A stretch of DNA of 42,965 bases. It comes from Desulfovibrio sp. (GTDB lineage: Bacteria > Desulfobacterota > Desulfovibrionia > Desulfovibrionales > Desulfovibrionaceae). This document shows, piece after piece, positions 17,481 to 26,333 of this stretch; within the stretch, counting starts at the first letter, position 1, and the number at the start of each line of letters is the position of its first letter. Under the pieces are notes generated by a model, which saw only the letters and a program-made list of their open reading frames with translations, was not told the origin of the DNA and searched no databases. The DNA lies in contig JAISTW010000068.1 of the NCBI GenBank assembly GCA_031272405.1, forward strand, positions 1 through 42,965. The letters are read 5' to 3'. The translations under genes were made by a program, and so were the position numbers.

Positions 17481-18161
17481 ATGAAAAAATTTTTCCCCAT
17501 CCTTCAGAATTGCCGTCTCTTTGCCGGGATAGAGGGCACAGATCTGGAGAAGCTCTTGCGATGCCTGTCCCCCTTGCGCCGTCACTATAAAAAGAACGAA
17601 TTTATTTTCGTCATGGGCGAAATTGCCGGCTCGCTGGGCATTGTATTGAGCGGCGGCGTCCATGTCTTGCAGGAAGATTTTTGGGGGAACCGGAGCATCT
17701 TCGCGCATATTCCGCCCGGAGGCCTGTTTGGCGAAGCCTTTTCCTGCGCGGGGATGGAGCGGTTGCCGGTCAGCGTCGCCGCCGCTGAGAAGACGGAGGC
17801 GCTTTTGCTGGACTATCAGAGAATCCTGGCCGTCTGTCCTTCAGTGTGCGCGTTTCACGCCGGGATCGTCAAAAATATGGTGCGGATGTTGGCGCAGAAA
17901 AACATCATGCTTACCCGGAAAATAGAACATGTCACCAGACGCAACATCAGGGGGAAACTGCTTTCCTACCTTTCCGAACAGGCAAAAACGGCCGGATGCG
18001 GCGTATTCGACATTCCTTTTACCCGGCAGGAACTTGCAGATTATCTTTCCGTTGACCGGAGCGCGCTCTCAAACGAGCTTTCCAAAATGCGGGAACAGGG
18101 GATGCTGAAATTCCGGAAAAACCATTTTGAGCTTGCCGAAGGCCTTGACCGTCCGGGGTGA
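17481..18161 (+). CDS. hcpR: Crp/Fnr-family transcription regulator, HcpR-like
   Basis: A 226-residue Crp/Fnr regulator. The N-terminal cyclic-nucleotide-like beta-barrel spans about residues 10-125 (GIVLSGGVHVLQED, IPPGGLFGEAF). A dimer helix and a C-terminal winged helix-turn-helix follow; its recognition region reads FTRQELADYLSVDRSALS. The N-terminal cysteine cluster of Fnr is absent, so sensing is not Fnr-like; known HcpR proteins sense NO through haem. Divergent location next to hcp, with nrfHA beyond it, supports the HcpR assignment, a regulator of nitrite/NO response in anaerobes. No ribosome binding site is evident before the ATG. Its stop is only 6 bp from the convergent second hybrid kinase. 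Confidence 0.8.
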   Translation: MKKFFPILQNCRLFAGIEGTDLEKLLRCLSPLRRHYKKNEFIFVMGEIAGSLGIVLSGGVHVLQEDFWGNRSIFAHIPPGGLFGEAFSCAGMERLPVSVAAAEKTEALLLDYQRILAVCPSVCAFHAGIVKNMVRMLAQKNIMLTRKIEHVTRRNIRGKLLSYLSEQAKTAGCGVFDIPFTRQELADYLSVDRSALSNELSKMREQGMLKFRKNHFELAEGLDRPG

Positions 18162-18167
18162 TTCAGC

Positions 18168-20336
18168 TCAGGCGCCTGTCGGCGAAGCCGGCAAATACTT
18201 GCGCAATTTGTTGACGACGTCGTTGAAATCCAGAGGTTTGCCCGTGTGGTCGTTCATGCCCGCAGCCAGGCACTTTTCCACGTCCTCACGGAAGACGTTG
18301 GCGGTCATGGCGACGATGGGCACGCTGCGAGCCCTTGGATCGTCCAGGGCGCGAATCCTGCGGGTGGCCTCATAGCCGTCCATCAGCGGCATCTGTATAT
18401 CCATGAACACAACGTCATAGCGTTCCGGCGAGGCGCTGAACATGCTCAAGGCCTGCTCCCCGTTTTCCGCGCAATCCACCGCCATCTCCGTCGGCTCAAA
18501 AAGCGCCAGCATTATTTCCCTGTTGATTTCCACATCCTCGACCAGCAGCATGCGAAAACCGGCGAAATTGGCCTCCAGCCCCTTTTTATGCCCATCTTCC
18601 GCGAGATCGCCTTCGGATGTTTCACCCTGCTCTGTGGAGCCATGCTGAACGCGGATGGTAAAAATGAATGAGGCTCCCTTTCCGGATTCCGACTCCACCC
18701 GCATGCCGCCGCCCATCATCTCCACAATGCGCTTTGAGATGGCCAGCCCCAGCCCGGTGCCGCCATACTTGCGCGCCGTGCTGTTGTCCGCCTGCTGAAA
18801 AGGTGTGAACAGCCGGGCCTGCTGCTCGGAGCTGAGCCCTATGCCGGAGTCGGATACCGCGAATTGAATGTGGATGTCGTCTCCATCCCGTCGGAGCAGA
18901 CTGGCTTTCAATTCCACCGCGCCGCCCTCGGGCGTGAATTTCACCGCGTTGGTCAACAGGTTGATGAGAACCTGCGCCAGCCGATGCTCATCCCCGAACA
19001 GCACAGGCGGGATCGCGCTGTCCAGCCTGACCTCCAAATCCAGCTGTTTTTCCTCTACTCTGTAATGAACCACATCCACCGTGCGCTGGACCATTTTTTC
19101 AAAATGAAAATTTTCCGGGGAGAGTTCCAGCTTTCCAGCCTCAATTTTGGATATGTCCAGAATATCGTTGATGACTCCGCCGAGATGTTTGGAAGCGTCC
19201 TCTATTCTGGAAAAACAGTAGTCTTTTCTGGCCGGGTCAGAAGCGCTTTTCCCAATGATGGTCATACCCACCACAGCGTTGAGCGGCGTGCGGATTTCAT
19301 GACTCATGTTCGCGAGGAAATTGCTCTTGGCCTCGGCGTTGGCGAGAGCTTCCTCCCTGGCCTGCTCCAGGCTGCTGCGCGCGGCCCTGAGCTTGTTCAC
19401 ATACATGATCGTCAGCAGCGCCGCCGTCAAGGCTACAGCCATAATGCCGGCCAGGAGCAGAACGAGGTTGTTCAGTCCTTTTGTGAAGCCGGCGCTGTTC
19501 AGGACGATGGCCAGCCTCCACGGATGGCGTTCGGATATTTCCCTGCCGAACAGGTTGTAGACCACGCCGTCGTAGCCGACGAAAGTTCCCTTGCTCCGTT
19601 TTTTCTCAAGCAGTTCGCGGCCCAGGGCGGACAGGCCCTTACTGCCCCTTTCCTTGTCGGACGTGAGGATATTGACATTCATGGCGAGATCGGCCAAGCC
19701 CGAGGAAATAACCAAACCGTTTCCATCCATTACCCATCCGTGGGCCGGGTACTCGCCGTCCAGACTGATCTCGTTTATTCTGCCGATTTGCTCGTTGATG
19801 CGTACAAATCCCATTTCCAGGGCCAGCAGAGCCCGTATGCCTCCGTCGCTTTTCTTTATGGCATGCACAAAAATAAATGCCGGTTGTCCCGTATTGCGGG
19901 AGACGATGGCATTGCTGATAGCCGATTCCGCCTGCCCGGAGTACACCTTTCTCACATAGAGGCGATCAGCTATATTTATGTAAGTGCCGGGCGTAGTGGT
20001 CGCCCTGCCGTCCGGCCAAACGACGAAAACGCTGTATATGTCGTCGTTCGTTTTACCGACCTGGGCATAGGCGGCCCGTTCCACCTCCTCGTCCGTCCCA
20101 TTCCGAAAGATATCCTGTTCGACGAGAAGGGCGAGCAATTCCTCGTAGGAGTTGACGATTTCGTTGACGGCGTCGGATCTGCCGTCCAGTATCTGCCCGC
20201 TGAAGGCCTCCAGTTGCTGCTCCAGACTGTGCCTCGTCCGAAGGGCGACAGAAGTGAAAACGCAGACCAGCGCGAACAGGATCACGGTCTCAAGCACCAG
20301 AATTCTGTGAAATCTGTTCTCTTTCCCCTGCAGCAT
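18168..20336 (-). CDS. Membrane hybrid sensor histidine kinase with Cache-type sensor and receiver
   Basis: A 722-residue hybrid kinase. The first membrane helix is at about residues 13-32, followed by a periplasmic double-Cache-like region to about residue 295 (note VVWPDGRATTTPG, YVRKVYSG and NGLVISSG) and a second helix at about 300-325. There is no clear HAMP; a short coiled coil leads into HisKA with NMSHEIRTPLNAV (H346). The ATPase domain has NLLTNAVKF, DSGIGLS and GGTGLGLAISKR, and the receiver has FMDIQMP (D646). Cache sensors usually bind small organic ligands. The kinase core is close to that of the hybrid kinase at 5789-8194, so the two are probably paralogues. It is convergent with the HcpR-like gene; a role in nitrosative response is possible but unsupported. 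Confidence 0.9.
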   Translation of the reverse strand: MLQGKENRFHRILVLETVILFALVCVFTSVALRTRHSLEQQLEAFSGQILDGRSDAVNEIVNSYEELLALLVEQDIFRNGTDEEVERAAYAQVGKTNDDIYSVFVVWPDGRATTTPGTYINIADRLYVRKVYSGQAESAISNAIVSRNTGQPAFIFVHAIKKSDGGIRALLALEMGFVRINEQIGRINEISLDGEYPAHGWVMDGNGLVISSGLADLAMNVNILTSDKERGSKGLSALGRELLEKKRSKGTFVGYDGVVYNLFGREISERHPWRLAIVLNSAGFTKGLNNLVLLLAGIMAVALTAALLTIMYVNKLRAARSSLEQAREEALANAEAKSNFLANMSHEIRTPLNAVVGMTIIGKSASDPARKDYCFSRIEDASKHLGGVINDILDISKIEAGKLELSPENFHFEKMVQRTVDVVHYRVEEKQLDLEVRLDSAIPPVLFGDEHRLAQVLINLLTNAVKFTPEGGAVELKASLLRRDGDDIHIQFAVSDSGIGLSSEQQARLFTPFQQADNSTARKYGGTGLGLAISKRIVEMMGGGMRVESESGKGASFIFTIRVQHGSTEQGETSEGDLAEDGHKKGLEANFAGFRMLLVEDVEINREIMLALFEPTEMAVDCAENGEQALSMFSASPERYDVVFMDIQMPLMDGYEATRRIRALDDPRARSVPIVAMTANVFREDVEKCLAAGMNDHTGKPLDFNDVVNKLRKYLPASPTGA

Positions 20337-20415
20337 TTTTGGGACCCCGGTATAAAGGAAAGGTTTCTTTTCTTGTAAACGCTCATCACAGGACAGTCAA
20401 GGCCGCAGCGGTTTT

Positions 20416-20448
20416 CGGGGCGCTTCGCCGACGCGGCGGGACGCCCCG
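20416..20448. other. Strong imperfect hairpin upstream of the radical SAM gene
   Basis: CGGGGCG (20416-20422) pairs with CGCCCCG (20442-20448). Inside it CGCCG (20426-20430) pairs with CGGCG (20434-20438) around a 3-nt loop, with small symmetrical internal loops between the stems. The element lies in the divergent region between the second hybrid kinase and the radical SAM gene, 84 bp before the latter's start. On the plus strand TTCTT follows but no clean U run. It may be a leader structure, an attenuator or a repeat of REP type. Confidence 0.45.
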
Positions 20449-20531
20449 TTCTTCCCGGCTGGACATTGAGCTGAAAAAACGCTAGAAAAATAGCCCATTG
20501 AATTCACGAAATCCGGACAGACAGGGTACGC

Positions 20532-21884
20532 ATGATGTCGAATTGCCGCCAGGACGGTTTCGCGCGTGATCCCTCGCGCCGTACATTCAGCGTCTGCCCC
20601 GTCTGTCTGAAGCGTGTTCCGGCCGTTCTGGAAGAAAGTGACGAACAGGTATTTTTGCGTAAAACATGCGGCGAGCACGGCGCGTTTTCAGCTGTGGTCT
20701 GGCGTGGGCAGCCGTCGCGCCGCCAATGGATCGGCACCGTCGCGCCATCGGCTCCGGAAGAAAGCCGTAATTGCCCGCAAGCCTGCGGGCTGTGCCCCGA
20801 TCATCGGCAAGACACCTGTTGCGTGCTGCTTGAAGTCGCTTCCCGTTGCAATCTCGCCTGCGTTCATTGCTTTGCCGGGGCAAACAATGCCGCGGCCGGA
20901 CCGGGCGCGCAAGACCCTCCGCTTGACGTGGTGAAAAGCCAAATCAGCGATATTGCCGGACGCGGTCTGACCTTTCTCCAACTCAGCGGAGGCGAGCCGA
21001 CCCTGCGCGACGACCTGCCGCAAATTGTGCGTTTCGCCCGCGAGGCCGGCTGCGCCTATGTCCAGTTGAACACCAACGGTCTGCGTCTGGGACGCGATGA
21101 AGACTTTGTCCGCTTGCTGGCCGAAGCCGGTCTCTCCTTTGTCTTTCTTCAGTTTGACGGCCTGACTGACGAAATTTGCCTGCGTCTGCGCGGCAAAGCC
21201 GTGCTGAGAGACAAACTCGCGGCGATTGACGCGTGCGCGCGCCGCAACATCGGGGTGACTCTTGTGCCGACCCTGGTGCCGGGCGTGAATACAGACGTTG
21301 TGGGAGACATGCTGCGCTTCGCGGCAGCGCGCTCCCCCGCCGTGCGGGGCGTGCATTTTCAGCCGGTGACCTACCTCGGCCGATATCCGGATTCAGGCGC
21401 GCCGCCCGGCGACGAGCGGCGCTTCACTCTGCCCGAGACGCTTCAGGCCGTCTATGATCAGGCCGGGGAACTTGTCCCGGCCGGGAGCATCGTCCCCTCC
21501 CGCTGCGATCACCCGGCCTGCGGATTTCATGGGGCTTATGTGGTTGCAACCGAAAACGGCAGGCCGCCCGCGCTTGTGCCTCTGACCCCGTCCAACCCGC
21601 CGGAGTGTTGCTGCACGCCGCCTGCGGAGCTGAACCGCCGCTTTGTGGGACAGCGCTGGCTGCGGCCTCCCGTGCAGGACTGTTGCGCCGATCGGAACGC
21701 GGGCGCGCGCGATCTGAACACACTGGACGGTTTCCTGAACCGCGCGCGTTCCCATGCCTTCACCATCACCGCCATGGCTTTTCAGGACGCCTGGACCCTG
21801 GACATGGAACGCCTGCGCCGGTGCAGTTTGCACGTCTACGACCGGGGACGGATTGTGCCCTTCTGCGCGTATTACCTCTCCTGA
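20532..21884 (+). CDS. Radical SAM protein of the MJ0619/Tes/TrsS type
   Basis: A 450-residue cysteine-rich radical SAM enzyme. The N-terminus has a ribbon-like region with C22-x2-C25 and C46 (KTCGEHG). A first CX3CX2C-like set C81, C85, C88 is followed by C96-C97. The canonical SAM-binding cluster motif C106-NLA-C110-VH-C113 follows, then GGEP (about residue 153). The C-terminal signature FTITAMAFQDAWTLD ... IVPFCAYYLS is characteristic of the MJ0619 family, which includes archaeal tetraether lipid synthase Tes and the bacterial TrsS group. Extra cysteines near the C-terminal third (ECCCTPP, QDCCAD) probably hold auxiliary clusters. The substrate is unknown; lipid or methyl chemistry is suggested by the family only. 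Its 3' end overlaps menG by 13 bp, tail to tail. Confidence 0.85.
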   Translation: MMSNCRQDGFARDPSRRTFSVCPVCLKRVPAVLEESDEQVFLRKTCGEHGAFSAVVWRGQPSRRQWIGTVAPSAPEESRNCPQACGLCPDHRQDTCCVLLEVASRCNLACVHCFAGANNAAAGPGAQDPPLDVVKSQISDIAGRGLTFLQLSGGEPTLRDDLPQIVRFAREAGCAYVQLNTNGLRLGRDEDFVRLLAEAGLSFVFLQFDGLTDEICLRLRGKAVLRDKLAAIDACARRNIGVTLVPTLVPGVNTDVVGDMLRFAAARSPAVRGVHFQPVTYLGRYPDSGAPPGDERRFTLPETLQAVYDQAGELVPAGSIVPSRCDHPACGFHGAYVVATENGRPPALVPLTPSNPPECCCTPPAELNRRFVGQRWLRPPVQDCCADRNAGARDLNTLDGFLNRARSHAFTITAMAFQDAWTLDMERLRRCSLHVYDRGRIVPFCAYYLS

Positions 21885-22618
21885 GCAACGGCGAAAGCCT
21901 TTTCGCCGGAGCGCGCTTTTTCCGCCACATGCAGGCAGACTATGCCCGAGGTGAGTTTTTTGTGCCAAACGCGGATGAAACCAGCCCGGCAAAGTTCAGC
22001 CTCCAGCCTGGAGGCGGTGGGAAATTCGCGGACAGTCCGCGCGAGGTAGTCGTATGCGGTCGCATCCCGTGAAACCAACCTGCCTATACGGGGCAGTACG
22101 GCGTTGAGATAGAAATTGTAAATGCCCCCCCAAACCCGTTCGCGGCCGGAGCCGAATTCCAGAATGCAGGCGCGCCCGCCTGGTTTGAGAACGCGCAGCA
22201 TTTCCGCGTAGGCGGCCTCTCTGGGCAGGATATTGCGTATGCCGAAGGCCATGGCGACGCAGTCCGCCACGGAGTCGCCCACAGGCAGAGCCTTGGCGTC
22301 GGCGGCGACGGAAAGTATCCGGAACTCTTCCCTCGTCAGTTTGCGCCGGCCGCGTTCCAGCATGGCCGGACAAAAATCCAGAGCCAGGACAAGCGCATCG
22401 GGATGTCGGCGGCGCAGAGCCAGGGAAACGTCCAATGTGCCTGCAGCAAGATCAAGGGCCGTTGTTCCACGCCCCTCCGTTGAGGCCTTTTCCAGGGCCG
22501 TTTCGGCCAATGCCGAGCGCCAGCGTATGTCTAACCCCAGGCTGAGGGCGTGGTTGAGCAGATCGTAAAAGCGCGCGATCCGGCTGAACATGCCGGCAAC
22601 GGCCTTGTCGTGCCCCAT
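21872..22618 (-). CDS. menG: Demethylmenaquinone methyltransferase (UbiE/MenG)
   Basis: MenG uses SAM to methylate demethylmenaquinone, the last step of menaquinone synthesis. The protein carries the UbiE N-terminal signature MFSRIARFYDLLNHALSLGLDIRWR in shortened reading (MFSRIARFYD, LGLDIRWR). It also has the SAM site DLAAGTLD, the AFGIRNI motif and YNFYLNAVLPRIGRLVS. Start choice: the frame opens with TTG at 22624, but the ATG at 22618 has AAGG 9 nt upstream and gives 248 residues. Menaquinone would be the electron donor pool used by NrfH in the same window. The stop overlaps the radical SAM gene's 3' end. The SAM motif has L where many homologues have G (AGTGD), a small deviation. Confidence 0.92.
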   Translation of the reverse strand: MGHDKAVAGMFSRIARFYDLLNHALSLGLDIRWRSALAETALEKASTEGRGTTALDLAAGTLDVSLALRRRHPDALVLALDFCPAMLERGRRKLTREEFRILSVAADAKALPVGDSVADCVAMAFGIRNILPREAAYAEMLRVLKPGGRACILEFGSGRERVWGGIYNFYLNAVLPRIGRLVSRDATAYDYLARTVREFPTASRLEAELCRAGFIRVWHKKLTSGIVCLHVAEKARSGEKAFAVAQER

Positions 22619-22704
22619 CGTCAATCGCCTTCCCTCATCTTTCGCGTCTTTACAGCAGTTGCTTCACGGCGAGGATTCGCGGGCAAATCTTCGGGGAGGG
22701 GGCG

Positions 22705-24963
22705 CTAGCCGCAACGTGAAAAACCGCAGGACGGACAGATCAGACAGCCTTCCTGAAACGCCAGGGCCTCGCCGCATTCCGGGCAGCGCTGGCCTTCCAG
22801 GTCATTCACGTCCCTGACGCGTTCGTTCTTGAGGTAGCGCTTTTCCAGCACCCAGGCAATGGCGTCCGGAATGGAAAGCAAAAGGCCCTTGCCGCGAAAG
22901 ACGGGATGCTCGCCGCCGATGCCCTTGATCTGCGCTACCACGTCGCGCACATGCACCCCGGAACGCAGGGCCAGGGAAACAAGACGTCCGATGGCCTCGG
23001 CCTTGGCCGTGATGGAGCGCCCGGATTTGCCGATGGTGGCGAAGACCTCGAAAGGCTCTCCGTCAACCTCGTTGACGGTCAGATACATTGCGCCCAAACC
23101 CGTCTGCACCTTCTGGGTGAAGCCCTGCACCATATCCGGCCGCTTGCGCACCGAAGTCGCGTATCGGGGCGTCGGCGCATCCCCGTCCATTTTTTTCTGC
23201 CCCTCTCCCGTCGCCAGCACCTGCACGCTTTTGCAGCCGTCGCGATACACGGTGACGCCTTTGCAGCCTTCCTTGTATGCCGTCCAATATATATCGTAAA
23301 TATCCTGTTCAGTCGCCGTATTGGGCAGATTGACCGTTTTGGAGACGGCATTGTCGGTATGACGCTGGAAAGCCGCCTGCATGCGCAAGTGCCAGATGGG
23401 CTCAATGTCCATGGCCGTCACAAAAACCCGGCGCAACCCGGCCGGCAGAAAATCCATATCCTGGATGGATCCCCTGGTCAACACGCTTTCCATTATTTCG
23501 TCTCCGGCAATGCCGGCTTCGTCCAGGGCCTGTTCAAAATAGCGGTTCACTTCGACAAGGCGCTCCCCGTCCAGAATATTGCGCGTAAAGCAGAGGGCGA
23601 AAAGAGGTTCCACTCCCGAGGAGCAACCGGCGATAATGGAAAGCGTGCCCGTGGGCGCGATGGTGGTGACGGTGGCGTTGCGGTAGGGTCCCTTCTTTCC
23701 CTTGGCGTATACGGATTGCGGATAGGCCGGGAAAGGCCCGCGCTCTCTGGCGAGCGCTGCCGAGGCCTTGTGCCCTTCCTCCTGAATAAAGCCCATGACA
23801 CGCTCGGCCAGTTGAACCCCCTGCTCGGAATTGTAGGCCACGCCCAATTCATACAGCAGGTCGGCGAAACCCATGACGCCGAGCCCGATCTTGCGGTTGC
23901 CCCGCACGGTCTGGTTGATGCGTTCAAGGGGAAAACGCGACGCGTCTATGACATTGTCCAGAAAACGCACGGAAAGATGGACGACACGGCGCAGTTCCCG
24001 CCAGTCAATGCCGTGTTTGGCCGGATCGTTTTCGTCGTTGTGCCCCGGCACAAAGAACAGGGCAAGGTTGATGGATCCCAGATTGCACGCCTCGTAAGGC
24101 AAAAGAGGCTGTTCTCCGCAGGGGTTTGTGGATTCTATATCTCCCTGGTCCGGGGTCGGGTTGTCACGGTTGATGCGGTCCAGAAAAACAATGCCGGGAT
24201 CGCCCGACTGCCAGGCCTTTTGCACCAGCAGATCAAAAACGTCGCGGGCGCGCAGTCTGTTCCTCTCTTCCCCGCTGTTGGGGTCAAGCAGATCATAGTA
24301 TGCGTCGTCCCCCACAGCCTGCATGAATGTTTCCGTCAATCCCACAGACAGGTTGAAATTGTTGAATTCTCCCTCTTTTTCCTTGGCCCGGATAAAATCC
24401 AGGATATCCGGATGATCCACGCGCAAAATGCCCATATTGGCCCCGCGCCGTGTGCCGCCCTGTTTTATCTGTTCCGTGGCCGTGTTGAAGATGCGCAGAA
24501 AAGAGACAGGGCCGGAAGCCACGCCGCCCGTGGATCCCACGCGGCTTTTGCTCGGACGTAAACGGGAAAAGGAAAATCCCGTGCCGCCGCCGGATTTGTG
24601 GATCATGGCCGCATGCTTGACGGCGTCAAAAATCTCCTCTATGGAATCGCCCACCGGCAGGACAAAACAGGCCGAAAGCTGTCCCAGATCCGTGCCGGCG
24701 TTCATCAACGTGGGGGAATTGGGCAGAAATTTCCAGCTTGTCATCAGGTGGTAGAAATCCTGCGCCAGTTCTCTGGCGGCGCGGGAAGAACGTTCGTAAT
24801 TGGCCTCCTGTTCCGCTATGGCCGAAGCCACGCGCCAGAAAAGCTCGCGAGGACTTTCTTGGATGTTGCCTTCCGGGTCTTTGCGCAGGTAACGTTTTTG
24901 CAGGACAATTTCCGTATTGGGGCTCAACTGGGGTTGAGGCAGATTTTCCGGCATGGGGATCAT
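22705..24963 (-). CDS. nrdJ: Adenosylcobalamin-dependent (class II) ribonucleotide reductase
   Basis: Class II RNR makes deoxyribonucleotides without oxygen, using B12. The 752-residue protein has the active-site segment NPCGEQPLLPYEACNLGSINL in part (NPCGEQPLLPYE), SGGGTGFSFSRLRP, and the nucleotide-site TTIAPTGTLSIIAGCSSG. At the C-terminus it carries a zinc-ribbon tail with two CPxCG pairs (CPECG, CPSCG) typical of B12-dependent RNRs. A frame extension with a GTG at 25023 lacks a ribosome binding site; the ATG at 24963 has AAGG 7 nt upstream and starts at the usual N-terminus. No ATP-cone is evident at the N-terminus. It depends on the cofactor handled by the riboswitch operon at 38-42.8 kb. 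No cobalamin box is visible upstream of this gene. Confidence 0.94.
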   Translation of the reverse strand: MIPMPENLPQPQLSPNTEIVLQKRYLRKDPEGNIQESPRELFWRVASAIAEQEANYERSSRAARELAQDFYHLMTSWKFLPNSPTLMNAGTDLGQLSACFVLPVGDSIEEIFDAVKHAAMIHKSGGGTGFSFSRLRPSKSRVGSTGGVASGPVSFLRIFNTATEQIKQGGTRRGANMGILRVDHPDILDFIRAKEKEGEFNNFNLSVGLTETFMQAVGDDAYYDLLDPNSGEERNRLRARDVFDLLVQKAWQSGDPGIVFLDRINRDNPTPDQGDIESTNPCGEQPLLPYEACNLGSINLALFFVPGHNDENDPAKHGIDWRELRRVVHLSVRFLDNVIDASRFPLERINQTVRGNRKIGLGVMGFADLLYELGVAYNSEQGVQLAERVMGFIQEEGHKASAALARERGPFPAYPQSVYAKGKKGPYRNATVTTIAPTGTLSIIAGCSSGVEPLFALCFTRNILDGERLVEVNRYFEQALDEAGIAGDEIMESVLTRGSIQDMDFLPAGLRRVFVTAMDIEPIWHLRMQAAFQRHTDNAVSKTVNLPNTATEQDIYDIYWTAYKEGCKGVTVYRDGCKSVQVLATGEGQKKMDGDAPTPRYATSVRKRPDMVQGFTQKVQTGLGAMYLTVNEVDGEPFEVFATIGKSGRSITAKAEAIGRLVSLALRSGVHVRDVVAQIKGIGGEHPVFRGKGLLLSIPDAIAWVLEKRYLKNERVRDVNDLEGQRCPECGEALAFQEGCLICPSCGFSRCG

Positions 24964-25295
24964 GAGACGGCCTTTTTCATCCTTAAAATTTATGTTGTGG
25001 TTCGTGCGCCAAGGATGGTTCACTTCAGGAGCAATGCTCTATACGCCAGAACACGGCAAAACAAAAGCGTGGGCAACGTGGCGATCTCACTCGCCAACAA
25101 GCCGAAATCAGTGAAAAAGCATCGTCCAGAAGTTGGCCAAAAAGTCTAAAATTTTTCAAAAGAAATACAACGACAGCCACAACCTGTTGACATCAAACAT
25201 AATCATGACAAGGCGCGCTTCCCCATGAGATGGCGACGCAAGCCGCTTGCAGGCGGCGCTGAAAATACGTACTATGTCGCGCCAAGGAGTCCGAT
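24964..25295. other. Divergent intergenic region, no gene seen
   Basis: 332 bases between the nrdJ start and the zinc-ribbon protein start. It is clearly more AT-rich in its middle (around 25140-25210) than the flanking genes, as expected for two divergent promoters. A small hairpin GGCGA/TCGCC lies at 25080-25095. I see no recognisable NrdR box, B12 box, tRNA or ORF with a ribosome binding site. Confidence 0.5.
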
Positions 25296-26303
25296 GTGAT
25301 CATCACTTGTCCGAACTGCGCCTTTTCCCGGGATGTGCCGCCGGAAAAAATGCCCGCGCATTCCGTCATCGCCACCTGTCCGCGTTGTTCCTGTCGCTTC
25401 AGATTTTCTCCTGCCGACGACGCGCTGGACGCTCCTCCCCATGAAAGCGGGGGGACAGACGGGACTGAGGAAGGGCGATACAATCCGGACGGGGCGGACC
25501 ATCCGGCGCAGGATGAAGATGATCCCCTGCCGCCGGGAACCGTGAGGCTCGGACAGTCGGCTCCGCCTCCGGAAAACGCGGCTGAGCAGGACAATGCCGA
25601 CGAGCAGGAGGACATGCGCCTGACGGCGGCCCGCGCCTATTCCCGGGAGGCCGCCCGTTTTGAGGAGGATGAGCGGACGCCGGACGCCGGCAATCCCTGG
25701 GATATGGCGCCCGCCGAAAAAGGCTGGGCAGCCGCTTTCTATCAGACGGTACTGCGCGTCATGCTGGACGCGCAGCGTTTTTTCTCCTCCCTCGTCCCGC
25801 AAACGCGCCCGCTGCGCGCCCTGTACTTTTATCTGATTGTGAGCGTGTTCCAGATTGTCGTGGAGCGCTTCTGGGGCTATATGCTGCTGCAATACATCAG
25901 CGGCGGAAATCCGTCTCCAGACCCGCAGCTTGACAGACTTTTGACCATGCTGGCCCCGCAGACCAGTCTGGCCATGACCGTTTTGTTCAAAACAGGTCTG
26001 TTGGTGCTGGAACTGTATTTTTTCGCGGCGCTCATTCACCTGACCTACCGCTTTCTGATCCCCGACAGGGCTGACTTTTCCCTGGTTTTTCAGGTCATGG
26101 CATACAGCTCCGCCCCCTCGCTGCTGTGCGTCGCGCCGCTTATAGGTTCTCTGGTCGGCTTCGTCTGGTCCCTGAGCTGCATCATCATAGGCTGCCGCTC
26201 CGCCCTCAAGCTCACCTGGACGCAGACAATGACGGGCATCGCGCCCGCCTGTTTCGCGGTGCTTCTGCTTTTGGCACAATTTATGAAAGCGGCTCAGGGC
26301 TAA
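25296..26303 (+). CDS. Zinc-ribbon (MJ0042-type) protein with C-terminal Yip1-like membrane domain
   Basis: A 335-residue protein. The N-terminus is a zinc ribbon, with CPNC at residues 5-8 and CPRC about 20 residues later, of the MJ0042 type. An acidic, proline-rich linker follows (about residues 40-140), then a membrane domain of about five helices (about 165-330) resembling the Yip1 family. The function is unknown; such proteins are common in deltaproteobacteria. The start is GTG: AAGGAG sits 6 nt before it, and the overlapping ATG two bases upstream is followed at once by a stop in its own frame. The lipoprotein gene follows after 30 bp on the same strand and is probably co-transcribed. 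Confidence 0.8.
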   Translation: MIITCPNCAFSRDVPPEKMPAHSVIATCPRCSCRFRFSPADDALDAPPHESGGTDGTEEGRYNPDGADHPAQDEDDPLPPGTVRLGQSAPPPENAAEQDNADEQEDMRLTAARAYSREAARFEEDERTPDAGNPWDMAPAEKGWAAAFYQTVLRVMLDAQRFFSSLVPQTRPLRALYFYLIVSVFQIVVERFWGYMLLQYISGGNPSPDPQLDRLLTMLAPQTSLAMTVLFKTGLLVLELYFFAALIHLTYRFLIPDRADFSLVFQVMAYSSAPSLLCVAPLIGSLVGFVWSLSCIIIGCRSALKLTWTQTMTGIAPACFAVLLLLAQFMKAAQG

Positions 26304-26333
26304 CCGCAATATTGACGCCAGAGGACATCAGCC

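Noticed and set aside
24964..25295. A B12 riboswitch or NrdR box for the B12-dependent RNR.
   Set aside because: No GCCACTG-type B12 box or paired NrdR-like element is visible in the region upstream of nrdJ.
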